A DNA stretch of 64,000 nt from AG2 sp036493735 (GCA_036493735.1 DASXPH010000132.1:17637-81636); one strand, 5' to 3'; shown: positions 49,555-59,823, numbered from the stretch's first letter. Notes: generated by a model not told the origin, from the sequence alone. Program-made: numbers and translations.

Positions 49555-50076
49555 ATGAACCGCACTGAGAAGGAACAGCTCGTCGCCGAGCTGAAAGACA
49601 AGATCAAGGGCGCTCCCGCGCTCTATTACACCGACTTCACTGGTCTCAACGTGAAGCGGATGACCGAGCTTCGCCGTCGGATGCGCAAGGCGAATATTGA
49701 GTATGTCGTAATCAAGAACACGCTCGCCCTCCGCGCCGTCAACGAGAGTGGATTGGTCGCGGACAGGCTGCGTGGACCCACGGGGCTGGTCGTCGCGAAA
49801 GATCCCATCACGGCGGCGAAGCTGCTTCAGGATTTCGCGAAGGAGAATGATCAGAAGCCGACGGTAAAGGGCGGCATGCTGGATGGGCGTGCCATTGCCG
49901 TCGATCAAGTGAAACGCCTGGCCTCGATGCCCTCGCGCGATCAGATGCTCGCCGAGCTCGGAGCCGGTTTGCAGTCTCCGATGGCCGCCTTTGTCGGCGC
50001 GCTCAACGGAGTGTTGTACATGTTCGCTGGAGCACTCGAGGCGCTGCGTGAGCAGCGCAGCAGCTCCGCCGCCTAA
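49555..50076 (+). CDS. rplJ: 50S ribosomal protein L10
   Basis: 173 residues. LVAELKDKIKGAPALYYTDFTGLNVKRMTELRRRMRKANIEYVVIKNTLALRA at the N-terminus, GPTGLVVAKDPITAAKLLQDFAK centrally, and the C-terminal helix that carries L7/L12 dimers. Only 6 bp after rplA, so there is no room for the L10 leader known from E. coli. Confidence 0.97.
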   Translation: MNRTEKEQLVAELKDKIKGAPALYYTDFTGLNVKRMTELRRRMRKANIEYVVIKNTLALRAVNESGLVADRLRGPTGLVVAKDPITAAKLLQDFAKENDQKPTVKGGMLDGRAIAVDQVKRLASMPSRDQMLAELGAGLQSPMAAFVGALNGVLYMFAGALEALREQRSSSAA

Positions 50077-50124
50077 TCCCCAGGCAACCAAGCCTGACTT
50101 ACAGACCCAGGATTGCCTGGGATT
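50075..50124 (+). promoter_or_regulatory. stem-loop between rplJ and rplL
   Basis: AATCCCCAGGCAA (50075-50087) pairs with TTGCCTGGGATT (50113-50124), with one bulged C, around a 25-base loop, starting in the rplJ stop codon. It precedes the rplL ribosome site (AGGAG). A candidate processing or partial-termination element to help set the L12 excess. Confidence 0.55.
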
Positions 50125-50142
50125 ACGAGGAGAAAAACCACG

Positions 50143-50541
50143 ATGCCAACGACGCTGAGCAAGGACGAAATTCTCGAAGCGATCGGGAACATGAGCGTGT
50201 TCGAGCTTGCTGATCTGATCGAATCGTTCAAGACCCGTTTCAACGTGACCATCGCTGCCGCCCCGGTGGGCGGCGCGGCCCCCGCGAGTGGTGGCGGCGG
50301 CGCTGCCGCCGCGCCCGCCGTGGAAGAGAAGACGGAATTCGACGTCGTCCTGAAGGAAGCCGGCGCGAAGAAGATTCAGGTCATCAAGGTCGTGCGCGAG
50401 TTGACCGGACTCGGCCTGAAGGAAGCGAAGGACATGGTCGATGGTGCGCCACAGACGGTGAAGTCTGGTGTATCAAAGGATGACGCGGCCGCCATCAAGG
50501 CCAAGCTCGAGGAACAGGGCGCGGCGGTCGAAGTGAAGTGA
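50143..50541 (+). CDS. rplL: 50S ribosomal protein L7/L12
   Basis: 132 residues. N-terminal dimerisation domain (LSKDEILEAIGNMSVFELADLIESFKTRFNV), an Ala/Gly hinge (about 35-60) and the factor-binding C-terminal domain EKTEFDVVLKEAGAKKIQVIKVVRELTGLGLKEAKDMVDGAP. ATG 50143 is preceded by CGAGGAG; an upstream frame opening at 50113 is in the hairpin. Confidence 0.98.
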   Translation: MPTTLSKDEILEAIGNMSVFELADLIESFKTRFNVTIAAAPVGGAAPASGGGGAAAAPAVEEKTEFDVVLKEAGAKKIQVIKVVRELTGLGLKEAKDMVDGAPQTVKSGVSKDDAAAIKAKLEEQGAAVEVK

Positions 50542-50640
50542 CGCGCGTCGCGTGATGCGTGGCGCGCTCTGCGGAGTGCGTCACGGACCACGCGCCACTC
50601 GCCACGCCACTTCAGCCAACGCGTCAGTGAAAGCGATCAT
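50542..50640. repeat. intergenic inverted repeats after rplL
   Basis: GTCGCGTGATGCGTGGCGCGC with, 20 bases on, CACGGACCACGCGCCACTCGCCACGCC. An imperfect long hairpin directly after the rplL stop, of the same text type as 48274-48370. It may be the attenuator before rpoB. Confidence 0.5.
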
Positions 50641-50749
50641 CTCTCGCCTCACACTTTCAATCCTGCAGTACCAGGCCAACCCCGCCGCCCGCGATTTGCG
50701 CGAGGCGTTCGGGGGTGTGGCCGTTTTCTCGCCTGTGCGCGGGTGAACA

Positions 50750-53700
50750 ATGCCTGAATCGATCAAGCAAATTTCGTTCGGTAAGCTCGAGCAGGGGATG
50801 GAAATGCCCCATCTCCTCGACATCCAGACGCAAGCGTTCGAAGCGCTCCTGCAGACGGATGCCGCGGCTCATGAGCGCGAGGATGTTGGGCTGGAACGCG
50901 TCTTCAAAGACCTGTTCCCGATCACCGACGTCCACGAAAACTTTTCCCTCGAGTTCGTTCGCTACTCTCTCGGTGAGCCCAAGTACACCGTCGAGGAGTG
51001 TATCGAGCGCGACATGACCTATTCCGCCCCGTTGAAGGCGACGCTCCAGCTCGTCATCAATGAGGAAGTAAACGGGGTCAAGCGGCCGCGCAACATCATC
51101 GAGAAGGAAGTCTATCTCGGTGAGCTGCCGCTGCTCACGCCGTTAGGCACCTTCGTCATCAACGGTGCCGAACGTGTGATTGTCAGCCAACTTCATCGAT
51201 CACCCGGCGTGGTCTTCGAAGAGGCGACCCATCCCAACGGCCAGCGCTTGATTTCGGCACGCATCATTCCGTTCCGTGGCTCGTGGGTGGAGTTCACCGT
51301 CGATATCCACGACGTGATCTACGTCCACATCGACAAGAAGAAGAAATTTCCGGCAACGGCTCTTCTTCGCGCGTTTGGCTACGGCACGAATTCGGACATC
51401 CTCCGACTCTTCTTCGCGGTTCGCGATCTCGACCTGACAAAGAAGCGCGAGAGCCGCGGCGAACAGCGCGAGGTGCTCGGCGCGATCATCGCCGAGGACA
51501 TTGCGCTGCCGGGCGAAGCCACGCCGGAAGACGCGCCGAAGGCGCGTACCAAGAAGGCGAAGGCGGAGCGCGAGCGTGCCGAGAACGTGCTACTCGTCAA
51601 GGAAGGCGACGAGCTCACCGAGGAAGTGCTCAATCGCGTTCGCCGTCAGGGCATCGACACGGTCAAGGTCTTCGCCTCGTACATGACGGTCGACCTGCGC
51701 GATGAGCAGGACGCCATCGAGCGCGGCGAGCGCCAGGTTCGTCGCCATCTCGCGCAGGACGTCGTGGACGCCGACGGCGAAGTCATCGCCGAGGCAGGCC
51801 AGCCCCTCACCGACACCGTGATCCGCAAGATTCGCAAAGCGGACACCAACAAGGTGCCGGTGTTCGTGGTGTCGGGCCGTGCCGAATCGACGCTCATCAA
51901 GAACACGCTCGCGAAGGATCCGACTCGCAGCGAGAAGGAATCACTGCAGCAGATTTACGCGCTGCTCCGTCCCGGCGACGCGCCGGATGCGGCGACCGCG
52001 AAGCAGGCGCTCGAGCGCCTGTTCTTCTCGCCCAAGCGCTACGATCTCGGCCGCGTTGGCCGATACAAGATCAACCAGCGGCTCGGCCTGACCACGGACG
52101 CGGGAACCACGGTACTAACGAAGGAAGACTTCGTCGCAATCCTTCGATATCTCGTGGAACTTCACGAGGGCCGAGGGCACGTCGACGACATCGATCACCT
52201 TGGCAACCGCCGCATTCGCTCGGTTGGCGAGTTGATCGCAAACCAATTCTCGGTCGGTCTCTCGCGCATGGCGCGCCTCGTAAAGGAGCGCATGTCGATC
52301 AACACCGATCCCGAGAAAATCTCGCTCGACGATCTCGTGAACGCGCGTACGGTGAGCGCGGTGATCCAGGCGTTCTTCGGATCGTCGCAGCTGTCGCAGT
52401 TCATGGATCAGACGAATCCGCTCGCTGAGTTGACACACAAGCGTCGTCTGTCGGCGCTGGGACCGGGTGGCCTAACGAGAGAGCGCGCCGGCTTCGAAGT
52501 CCGCGACGTGCACTACTCGCAGTATGGCCGCATGTGTCCGATCGAGACGCCGGAAGGTCCGAACATCGGTCTCATCACGTCGCTCGCGTGCTTCGCGCGT
52601 GTCAATGATCTCGGCTTCGTCGAGACGCCGTATCTCGTTGTAAAAAATGGGAAGGTTACCGATGAGATCATCTGGCTCGATGCGAATCGAGAGGAAGATG
52701 CGATCATCGCGCAGGCGAACGCGACGCTCGAGGATGACGGAACCTTCTCCGAAGATCTCGTGCTCTGCCGCCAGCAGGGCGACGTGCCGCTCGTGCCGCG
52801 CGATCGCGTGGACTATATGGACGTGGCGCCCGAGCAGCTCGTCTCGATCGCCGCGGCATTGATTCCATTCCTCGAGCACGACGATGCGAATCGCGCGCTC
52901 ATGGGGTCGAACATGCAGCGCCAGGCGGTGCCGCTCCTGAATCCGCGGACGCCGCTCGTCGGCACGGGTCTCGAGGAGAAGGTGGCCCGCGACTCGGGTG
53001 CTGTCGTCATCGCCCGACGTGCGGGTGTCGTGACGCGCGTGACCGCGGATGAGATCATCGTCGACAGCGGTCCGGCAGAGCGTCGCGCCGCGGAGGAGCG
53101 TCGTTCGGACGATCGTCCGCTCGCCCGCCTCACGCAGCATGACCGCTATCGCTTGAAGAAGTATTGGCGTACGAACCAGGATACCGCGATCAACCAGCGG
53201 CCACTGGTTCGGCATGGTCAGCGTGTGAAACAAGGAGACGTCCTTGCGGACGGAGCCGGCACAGAGATGGGGCAGCTGGCGTTAGGCTCGAATGTCACGG
53301 TAGCGTTCATGCCGTGGTACGGCCACAACTTCGAGGACGCGATCGTTCTTTCTGAGCGCCTCGTGAAGGACGACGTTTATTCATCGATCCATATTCAGGA
53401 ATTGGAGCTTCACGTACGGGATACCAAGCGCGGTCAGGAAGAGATCACGCGCGAGATCCCGAACGTCTCGGAAGAGGCGCTGCTCGATCTGGATGAGCGC
53501 GGCATCGTGCGCATAGGCGCTCATGTCAAACCGGGTGACATCCTGGTTGGAAAGATCACGCCGAAGGGAGAGACCGAGTTATCGCCGGAAGAGAAGTTGC
53601 TGACGGCGATATTTGGAGAGAAAGCCAAGGACGTCAAAGATTCCTCGCTCAAAGTGCCGCCAGGCATGGAAGGCGTCGTGATCGACGTCAAGATTTTCTC

Positions 53701-55366
53701 CAGGATCGAGGACCAGGTTGTTGAAAAGGATCGTGGCGAGCGGATTGGTGAAGTGCGCCGCCTCGAGAACGAGGAGAAGCTGCGCGTCAACGAAGTTCGC
53801 GATACCGAGCTTCTCGACCTGTTGAACGATCAGACGATCGCGCTCGCCCTCAAGGCAGGCACGGTCGAGGAAGCCATTCCCGCGGGCACGAAGGTCACGA
53901 CGCAGCAGCTGAAGGACATGCGGCTGTCGACGATTGACCTGAAGACGCTGCGCGTGGAGAACAAGCGCGTGAACGAGCGCGTGCGGCAGATCATCGATGC
54001 GTCCACGGAAGAGAAGGCGCGCATCGAGGAGCGGGCGGAGGAGCGGATCGACCGCATCCTGCAGCCCGACGAGCTCCCGCCGGGCGTCATTCAGCTCGTG
54101 AAGGTCTATCTCGCCGAGAAGCGCAAGATCTCCGTCGGCGACAAGATGGCGGGACGCCACGGCAACAAGGGTATCGTTGCCCGAATCGTTCCCGAGGAAG
54201 ACATGCCGTTCCTGCCCGACGGGCGGCCCGTTGACATAGTGCTAAACCCACTCGGCGTGCCGTCGCGAATGAACGTCGGTCAGATTCTCGAGACGCACCT
54301 CGGCTGGGCCGCAAAGATCCTGAACTTCTACGCCAAGACGCCGGTGTTCCAAGGCACCAATGAGCACGAGATCGGCCTGTTGCTGAAGGCGGCCGGCATC
54401 GTGTGGGCCGCTTCAGCGTTAGGCCTGCGGACGCGCGCGCCGCAAATAACGGATGCCGACGTTCGCACGATTCTCGAGGACATCAAGCCGGCTGACGTCG
54501 GTAATGTCGAGCTCTTCGAGCGGTTGGAGGAAGCATCGCTCAATCAGCTGGGCGGCCGGGGGATGTCGGCAGGCACGAAGGAGATCTTCCATCGCATTCG
54601 TGATTTCCTCGCCGAGGCGGCGCGCGAGCTCTCGGAACGTGAGCACCAGGAGATCGCGAATCAGGTCGACTTCCATACGGTTCGTTCGGAGGACGAAACG
54701 AACGGCGCGTCGCTGCGCACGGAGTACAAGAGCACGCTGCGACAGCTGGACAAGAGTCGCGGAAACGGCGCGGGCGATCTGCTGCAGCAGCTCGAGTTGC
54801 CTGCCCTCGCGTCGGCGGTGACGAAGAAGGCGGAGCTGGACGTCGACGCCGCGGCGCAGGAGCTGATGCGGCTCGCGGGTCTCTCTCCGTACGGCAAGGT
54901 GCGACTCCGCGACGGCCGAAGCGGCGAGACCTTCGCCTTCCCGGTGACGGTGGGCGAGATCTACATGCTGAAGCTGTCGCACCTGGTCGATGACAAGATT
55001 CACGCGCGGAGCATCGGTCCGTACTCGCTGGTCACGCAGCAGCCGCTCGCCGGGAAGGCGCAGTTCGGCGGACAGCGGTTCGGGGAGATGGAGGTGTGGG
55101 CGTTGGAAGCGTACGGCGCCGCGCACGTACTTCAGGAAATTCTGACGGTGAAGTCGGATGACGTGAACGGACGCAGTCGGGTGTACGAGGCGATCGTGAA
55201 GGGCCAGAACCTTCCGGAGCCCGGCATCCCAGAATCGTTCAACGTGCTCGTGAAGGAGCTGCAAGCGCTCGGCATCAAGGTCACGATGGGACAGAGCGAC
55301 GATGGGTTCTACGGCACAGGCACCGACACCGGCACCTCCGGCAACGGCAAGGGGAGCGAGGAGTAA
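50750..55366 (+). CDS. rpoB: RNA polymerase subunit beta
   Basis: 1538 residues. Longer than E. coli beta, mainly from an expanded region near residues 230-400 containing a charged, Ala/Lys/Glu-rich stretch (APKARTKKAKAERERAENVL). The rifampicin pocket at about 542-575 reads FFGSSQLSQFMDQTNPLAEL then THKRRLSALGPGG, with the usual contact residues Q, D, H, R, S present, so it looks rifampicin-sensitive; the one difference is Thr for the first Asn of DQNNP. Catalytic-centre sequences GHNFEDAIVLSERLV and KISVGDKMAGRHGNKG are intact. Contains four GTTAGGC heptamers. Confidence 0.98.
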   Translation: MPESIKQISFGKLEQGMEMPHLLDIQTQAFEALLQTDAAAHEREDVGLERVFKDLFPITDVHENFSLEFVRYSLGEPKYTVEECIERDMTYSAPLKATLQLVINEEVNGVKRPRNIIEKEVYLGELPLLTPLGTFVINGAERVIVSQLHRSPGVVFEEATHPNGQRLISARIIPFRGSWVEFTVDIHDVIYVHIDKKKKFPATALLRAFGYGTNSDILRLFFAVRDLDLTKKRESRGEQREVLGAIIAEDIALPGEATPEDAPKARTKKAKAERERAENVLLVKEGDELTEEVLNRVRRQGIDTVKVFASYMTVDLRDEQDAIERGERQVRRHLAQDVVDADGEVIAEAGQPLTDTVIRKIRKADTNKVPVFVVSGRAESTLIKNTLAKDPTRSEKESLQQIYALLRPGDAPDAATAKQALERLFFSPKRYDLGRVGRYKINQRLGLTTDAGTTVLTKEDFVAILRYLVELHEGRGHVDDIDHLGNRRIRSVGELIANQFSVGLSRMARLVKERMSINTDPEKISLDDLVNARTVSAVIQAFFGSSQLSQFMDQTNPLAELTHKRRLSALGPGGLTRERAGFEVRDVHYSQYGRMCPIETPEGPNIGLITSLACFARVNDLGFVETPYLVVKNGKVTDEIIWLDANREEDAIIAQANATLEDDGTFSEDLVLCRQQGDVPLVPRDRVDYMDVAPEQLVSIAAALIPFLEHDDANRALMGSNMQRQAVPLLNPRTPLVGTGLEEKVARDSGAVVIARRAGVVTRVTADEIIVDSGPAERRAAEERRSDDRPLARLTQHDRYRLKKYWRTNQDTAINQRPLVRHGQRVKQGDVLADGAGTEMGQLALGSNVTVAFMPWYGHNFEDAIVLSERLVKDDVYSSIHIQELELHVRDTKRGQEEITREIPNVSEEALLDLDERGIVRIGAHVKPGDILVGKITPKGETELSPEEKLLTAIFGEKAKDVKDSSLKVPPGMEGVVIDVKIFSRIEDQVVEKDRGERIGEVRRLENEEKLRVNEVRDTELLDLLNDQTIALALKAGTVEEAIPAGTKVTTQQLKDMRLSTIDLKTLRVENKRVNERVRQIIDASTEEKARIEERAEERIDRILQPDELPPGVIQLVKVYLAEKRKISVGDKMAGRHGNKGIVARIVPEEDMPFLPDGRPVDIVLNPLGVPSRMNVGQILETHLGWAAKILNFYAKTPVFQGTNEHEIGLLLKAAGIVWAASALGLRTRAPQITDADVRTILEDIKPADVGNVELFERLEEASLNQLGGRGMSAGTKEIFHRIRDFLAEAARELSEREHQEIANQVDFHTVRSEDETNGASLRTEYKSTLRQLDKSRGNGAGDLLQQLELPALASAVTKKAELDVDAAAQELMRLAGLSPYGKVRLRDGRSGETFAFPVTVGEIYMLKLSHLVDDKIHARSIGPYSLVTQQPLAGKAQFGGQRFGEMEVWALEAYGAAHVLQEILTVKSDDVNGRSRVYEAIVKGQNLPEPGIPESFNVLVKELQALGIKVTMGQSDDGFYGTGTDTGTSGNGKGSEE

Positions 55367-55369
55367 TCA

Positions 55370-58300
55370 ATGATTGATTTTCGCAGCGTGCGCGATGCTC
55401 GCGCATCGGCGTTCGATTACATCCAGGTGCGGATCGCTTCGCCAGAAGAGATCCGTGGACCCAAGGACCCGAAGGAGCGCGAGCGCCTCGAGATGGCGGG
55501 CGTGCGCAACTGGTGGTCGTGGGGCGAGGTTACTAAACCCGAAACGATCAACTACCGCTCGTTCAAGCCGGAGAAGGACGGCTTGTTTTGCGAGCGCATC
55601 TTCGGCCCAGTCAAGGACTGGGAGTGCCACTGCGGCAAGTACAAGCGGATCCGCTATCGCGGCGTGATCTGCGATCGCTGCGGCGTGGAGGTCACGCTCT
55701 CCAAGGTCCGTCGCGAGCGTATGGGTCACATCGAGCTGGCGGTGCCGGTCGCGCACATCTGGTTCTTCAAGACCTTGCCAAGCCCGATGGGCAACCTGCT
55801 CGACGTCACTCTGCGTGACCTCGAGAAGGTGATCTATTACTCGAACTACATCGTCATCGAGCCGGGCGAGCAGGACGTCTCGACGAACCAACTGCTGGAC
55901 GAGGAGGAGTATCTCGCCCTTCGCACCAAGGCGAAGGAAGAGAACGATGCCGCGTTCAATGCGGACATCGGTGCGCCGGCCGTGCGCGAGCTGCTACGTC
56001 GTCTGGACGTGGACACGCTCGCCGATACGCTGCGTGCCGAGGTCGCGAACGAGACGTCGCAGCATCGGAAGAAGATGCTGCTCAAGCGGCTCAAGATCGT
56101 CGACGCGTTCCGCAACTCGGGCGAGAGTGGCGACGCGCGCAATCGGCCGGAGTGGATGATTCTCGACGTGATCCCGGTGATTCCGCCGGATCTGCGTCCG
56201 CTCGTTCCGCTCGATGGCGGTCGCTTCGCGACGTCGGACTTGAACGATCTGTATCGCCGCGTCATCAACCGCAATAATCGGCTCCAGAAGCTCATCATGC
56301 ATCGCGCTCCGGAGGTCATCCTCCGGAACGAGAAGCGGATGCTGCAGGAGGCCGTGGACGCGCTGTTCGACAACGGGCGTCGCTCGAAGGCGATTCGTGG
56401 CCGCGGTAAGCGTCCGCTCAAGTCCCTTTCTGATATGCTCAAGGGCAAGCAGGGCCGGTTCCGCCAGAACCTGCTCGGCAAGCGCGTGGACTACTCGGGC
56501 CGTTCGGTCATCGTCGTCGGTCCGGAGCTCCAGCTGCATCAGTGCGGCCTGCCCAAGCTGATGGCGCTCGAGCTGTTCAAGCCGTTCATCATCCACAAGC
56601 TGGTGGAGAAGGGAATCGCGGAGACGGTGAAGCGCGCCAAGAAGATCGTCGAGCGCGAGTCGCCGGAGGTCTACGAGATCCTCGAAGAGATCATTCGCGA
56701 CCACCCGGTGCTGCTGAACCGCGCGCCGACACTGCACCGGTTGGGTATTCAGGCGTTCGAGCCCGTGCTGGTCGAGGGCAAGGCCATTCGTATTCACCCG
56801 CTGGTCTGCGCCGCGTTCAACGCGGATTTTGACGGCGACCAGATGGCCGTGCACGTGCCGCTCTCGTTCGAGGCGCAGCTCGAGTCGCGACTGCTCATGC
56901 TGTCCTCGAACAACATTCTCAAGCCGTCAGACGGCCGTCCGGTCGCCGAGCCGAGCCAGGACATCGTGCTTGGCTGCTACTTCGCGACGAAGGCGCCGGC
57001 GGACTTCAACGAGAAGGATCAGAAGACGCTCAAGCGCTACACGAACGTGGCCGAGATCGAGATGGAGCTGGCGATCGGACGGATCACGCGTCAGACGGCG
57101 TTGCTCTACTACGTGAAGGCGGACGGCGCCCCGGCCCGGTGGGAGAAGACCACGGCGGGACGTGTGCTGTTCAATGCGATCGTGCCACCGGAGCTGGGCT
57201 TCAAGAACGCTGACATGAAGAAGAAGGCGCTGTCCGAGCTCGTCTTCGAGTCGTACCGGATGGCGGGTCTCTCGACGACGGTCAGCTTCCTGGATCGCTT
57301 GAAGGAGTTCGGTTTCTCCAACGCGACTCGCGGCGGCGTTTCGATTGGGATCGAGGATCTCGAGATCCCGACCGCCAAGACGACGCTGCTACAGGAAGCG
57401 GAGGAGCGCGTCGAGCGCTTCCAGCGCGCGTACCAGACGGGCAACATCACGAACGGCGAGCGCTACAACAAAGTCATCGACACGTGGACGCACGCGAACT
57501 CCGACATCGCCGACGAGATGGTCAAGTCGATGCGCGAGTCGAAGCGCGGTTTCAACCCCGTGTTCATGATGTTCGACTCCGGCTCGCGCGGTAGCCGCGA
57601 CCAGATCCGTCAGCTGGCGGGTATGCGCGGTCTCATGGCGAAGCCGCAGAAGAAGCTCACGGGTGGCATTGGCGAGATCATCGAAAGTCCGATCAAGTCG
57701 AACTTCCGTGAGGGTCTCTCGCCGCTCGAGTACTTCACATCGACACACGGAGCACGTAAGGGCCTAGCTGACACCGCTCTCAAGACGGCCGACGCCGGCT
57801 ATCTGACGAGACGCCTCGTCGACGTCGCGCAGGACGTCACGATTACAGAAGAGGATTGTGGCACCATTCAGGGTCTCGAGATTTCGGCGCTGAAAGAAGG
57901 CGAAGATATCATCGAGCCTCTCGCGGAGCGTATCGTCGGCAACGTCGCGGCGGAGCAGATCGAGGATCCGCACGAGCGTGACGAGGCCGGCCGGCAGCGC
58001 GTGCTCGCCGAGGCGGGTGACCTGATCGATGAAGAGACGGCTCGAGACATCGAGGAGTCCGGCATCGAGACAGTTCGCATCCGCTCTGTGCTCACCTGCG
58101 AGGCGAAGCGCGGTCTTTGCCGCATGTGCTACGGCCGCAACCTCGCCACCATGGAAATGGTGGATCTGGGTGAAGCCGTCGGCATCATCGCGGCACAGTC
58201 GATCGGTGAGCCGGGCACACAGCTCACGCTACGCACCTTCCACATCGGTGGAACGGCCGCGCGTATCGCCGAGCAGACGGCGCGCAAGTCGAAGGTCCCG

Positions 58301-59695
58301 GGCAAGATCGAATACGGCGATCGTCTCGTCGTCGTAACGAACGCTGAGAGCCAGAGCATCGTCACTTCCTACGAGGGCGAGATCCTCATCAAGGCGTCGT
58401 CGGATCGCAACGCCGGCGTCGCCGCGCGGCTGCAGGTGCCGTTAGGTGCCATCCTCATGGTAAAGGATGGCGACGAGGTGAAGCGCGACCAGGTGATCTT
58501 CAGCTGGGATCCGTACACCAATCCGATCATCGCCGATGTCGAAGGCACGATTCGTTTCGTCGACATCGTCGAAGAGGAGTCGGTGTCCGAGGAGCTCGAC
58601 GAGCTCACCGGACTCCGGCAGCGCGTCATCATCGAGGATCGCGAGAAGAAGCTTCACCCGCATATCGAGATCGTGCAGGAAAAGGGCGGGAAGGAGCGGC
58701 GGGTGCGCGACTTCGTCATCCCGGTGGGCGCGCAGCTCACCGTCGAGGACGGACAGCACATCAGCGCTGGTACCACGATCGCGAAGGTCGGCCGCGAGGC
58801 GTACAAGACGCGCGACATCACGGGCGGTCTGCCACGTGTCGCCGAATTGTTCGAGGCGCGGCGGCCGAAGGATCCGGCAACGATCTCCGAGATCGATGGC
58901 GTCGTTCGGTTCGGCGAGATCAAGCGCGGCAAGCGCGAGATCCGCGTCCATCCGATCAACAACGACGGCAGCATCGACGAGACGGTGGAGGCGCAGACGT
59001 ACGAAGTGCCCGCGGGCAAGCACTTGCGCGTGCACGAGGGCGATCGCGTGCGGGCCGGCGACCGCCTGTCCGAGGGTCCTGTCAATCCGCACGACATCCT
59101 GCGCATCAAGGGTCCACGCGCCGTTCAGGAGTATTTGCTCAACGAGGTGCAGGAGGTCTATCGCCTGCAGGGCGTGAAGATCAACGACAAGCACATTGGC
59201 GTGATCGTCAGGCAGATGCTCCAGAAGGTGCGCATCCTCGAGCCGGGTGATACGGAGTTCCTCGAGGGCGAGCACGTGGACAAGCAGGTCTTCCGCGACG
59301 TCAACGATCGCGCGAAGAAGAAGAAGGAGTCGCCCTCTACGGCGGAGCCGCTGCTGCTTGGCATCACCAAGGCGAGCCTCACGACGCAGTCGTTCATTTC
59401 GGCCGCGTCGTTCCAGGAGACCACGCGGGTTCTGACCGACGCGTCGATTCGTGGCGCGAAGGACGACCTGCTCGGCCTGAAGGAGAACATCATCATCGGG
59501 CACCTGATCCCGGCGGGTACGGGTATGTACCGGTATCAGGAGGTCGATCTCGACCTGCAGCCGCCCGAGGGGATAGAGTCCTTCCCGCCGCTCACACCGA
59601 CGCCGGAGCCGGAGCTCAAGTCCATCTTCTCGATGGCCGAGGAGGAGGAGTTCCCGGCGACGCCGCGGCCGAGCCTTCCGAGGGAGGCTCGTTAG
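55370..59695 (+). CDS. rpoC: RNA polymerase subunit beta'
   Basis: 1441 residues. First zinc finger CHCGKYKRIRYRGVICDRCGVEV at about 84-107, active-site NADFDGDQM at about 484-492 with the Mg-binding aspartates, bridge helix region, second zinc site with CEAKRGLCRMCYGRNLA, and trigger loop segment AVGIIAAQSIGEPGTQLTLRTFHIGG. 3 bp after rpoB. The stop TAG lies in GTTAGGT. A strong hairpin terminator follows. Confidence 0.98.
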   Translation: MIDFRSVRDARASAFDYIQVRIASPEEIRGPKDPKERERLEMAGVRNWWSWGEVTKPETINYRSFKPEKDGLFCERIFGPVKDWECHCGKYKRIRYRGVICDRCGVEVTLSKVRRERMGHIELAVPVAHIWFFKTLPSPMGNLLDVTLRDLEKVIYYSNYIVIEPGEQDVSTNQLLDEEEYLALRTKAKEENDAAFNADIGAPAVRELLRRLDVDTLADTLRAEVANETSQHRKKMLLKRLKIVDAFRNSGESGDARNRPEWMILDVIPVIPPDLRPLVPLDGGRFATSDLNDLYRRVINRNNRLQKLIMHRAPEVILRNEKRMLQEAVDALFDNGRRSKAIRGRGKRPLKSLSDMLKGKQGRFRQNLLGKRVDYSGRSVIVVGPELQLHQCGLPKLMALELFKPFIIHKLVEKGIAETVKRAKKIVERESPEVYEILEEIIRDHPVLLNRAPTLHRLGIQAFEPVLVEGKAIRIHPLVCAAFNADFDGDQMAVHVPLSFEAQLESRLLMLSSNNILKPSDGRPVAEPSQDIVLGCYFATKAPADFNEKDQKTLKRYTNVAEIEMELAIGRITRQTALLYYVKADGAPARWEKTTAGRVLFNAIVPPELGFKNADMKKKALSELVFESYRMAGLSTTVSFLDRLKEFGFSNATRGGVSIGIEDLEIPTAKTTLLQEAEERVERFQRAYQTGNITNGERYNKVIDTWTHANSDIADEMVKSMRESKRGFNPVFMMFDSGSRGSRDQIRQLAGMRGLMAKPQKKLTGGIGEIIESPIKSNFREGLSPLEYFTSTHGARKGLADTALKTADAGYLTRRLVDVAQDVTITEEDCGTIQGLEISALKEGEDIIEPLAERIVGNVAAEQIEDPHERDEAGRQRVLAEAGDLIDEETARDIEESGIETVRIRSVLTCEAKRGLCRMCYGRNLATMEMVDLGEAVGIIAAQSIGEPGTQLTLRTFHIGGTAARIAEQTARKSKVPGKIEYGDRLVVVTNAESQSIVTSYEGEILIKASSDRNAGVAARLQVPLGAILMVKDGDEVKRDQVIFSWDPYTNPIIADVEGTIRFVDIVEEESVSEELDELTGLRQRVIIEDREKKLHPHIEIVQEKGGKERRVRDFVIPVGAQLTVEDGQHISAGTTIAKVGREAYKTRDITGGLPRVAELFEARRPKDPATISEIDGVVRFGEIKRGKREIRVHPINNDGSIDETVEAQTYEVPAGKHLRVHEGDRVRAGDRLSEGPVNPHDILRIKGPRAVQEYLLNEVQEVYRLQGVKINDKHIGVIVRQMLQKVRILEPGDTEFLEGEHVDKQVFRDVNDRAKKKKESPSTAEPLLLGITKASLTTQSFISAASFQETTRVLTDASIRGAKDDLLGLKENIIIGHLIPAGTGMYRYQEVDLDLQPPEGIESFPPLTPTPEPELKSIFSMAEEEEFPATPRPSLPREAR

Positions 59696-59726
59696 GTCTG
59701 CTGTAAATTCTAGGTTTGATTATTGA

Positions 59727-59790
59727 CCACAGCATCACAGAGCGGCACGGAGGACGAAGAATTCCTCCGTGCCGCTCTGTGTTGCTGTGG
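59727..59790 (+). terminator. strong terminator of the rpoBC operon
   Basis: A 28-bp nearly perfect stem (CCACAGCATCACAGAGCGGC and on, pairing with GCCGCTCTGTGTTGCTGTGG) with an 8-base loop CGAAGAAT, 31 bp after the rpoC stop, followed by TTTCATT. End of the ribosomal protein and polymerase operon. Confidence 0.9.
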
Positions 59791-59823
59791 TTTCATTCGC
59801 GCACTCAGCTGCCGATTAGGATA

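Noticed and set aside
50750..55366. Rifampicin-resistance mutation in rpoB
   Set aside because: The only pocket difference from E. coli is Asn to Thr at the first Asn of DQNNP; main contact residues are unchanged, so resistance cannot be claimed.
58442..59503. Long open frames antisense to rpoC, rpoB, gyrB and deoA (up to several hundred codons)
   Set aside because: These are typical of GC-rich DNA; they mirror conserved genes, show no family sequence and lack ribosome sites.
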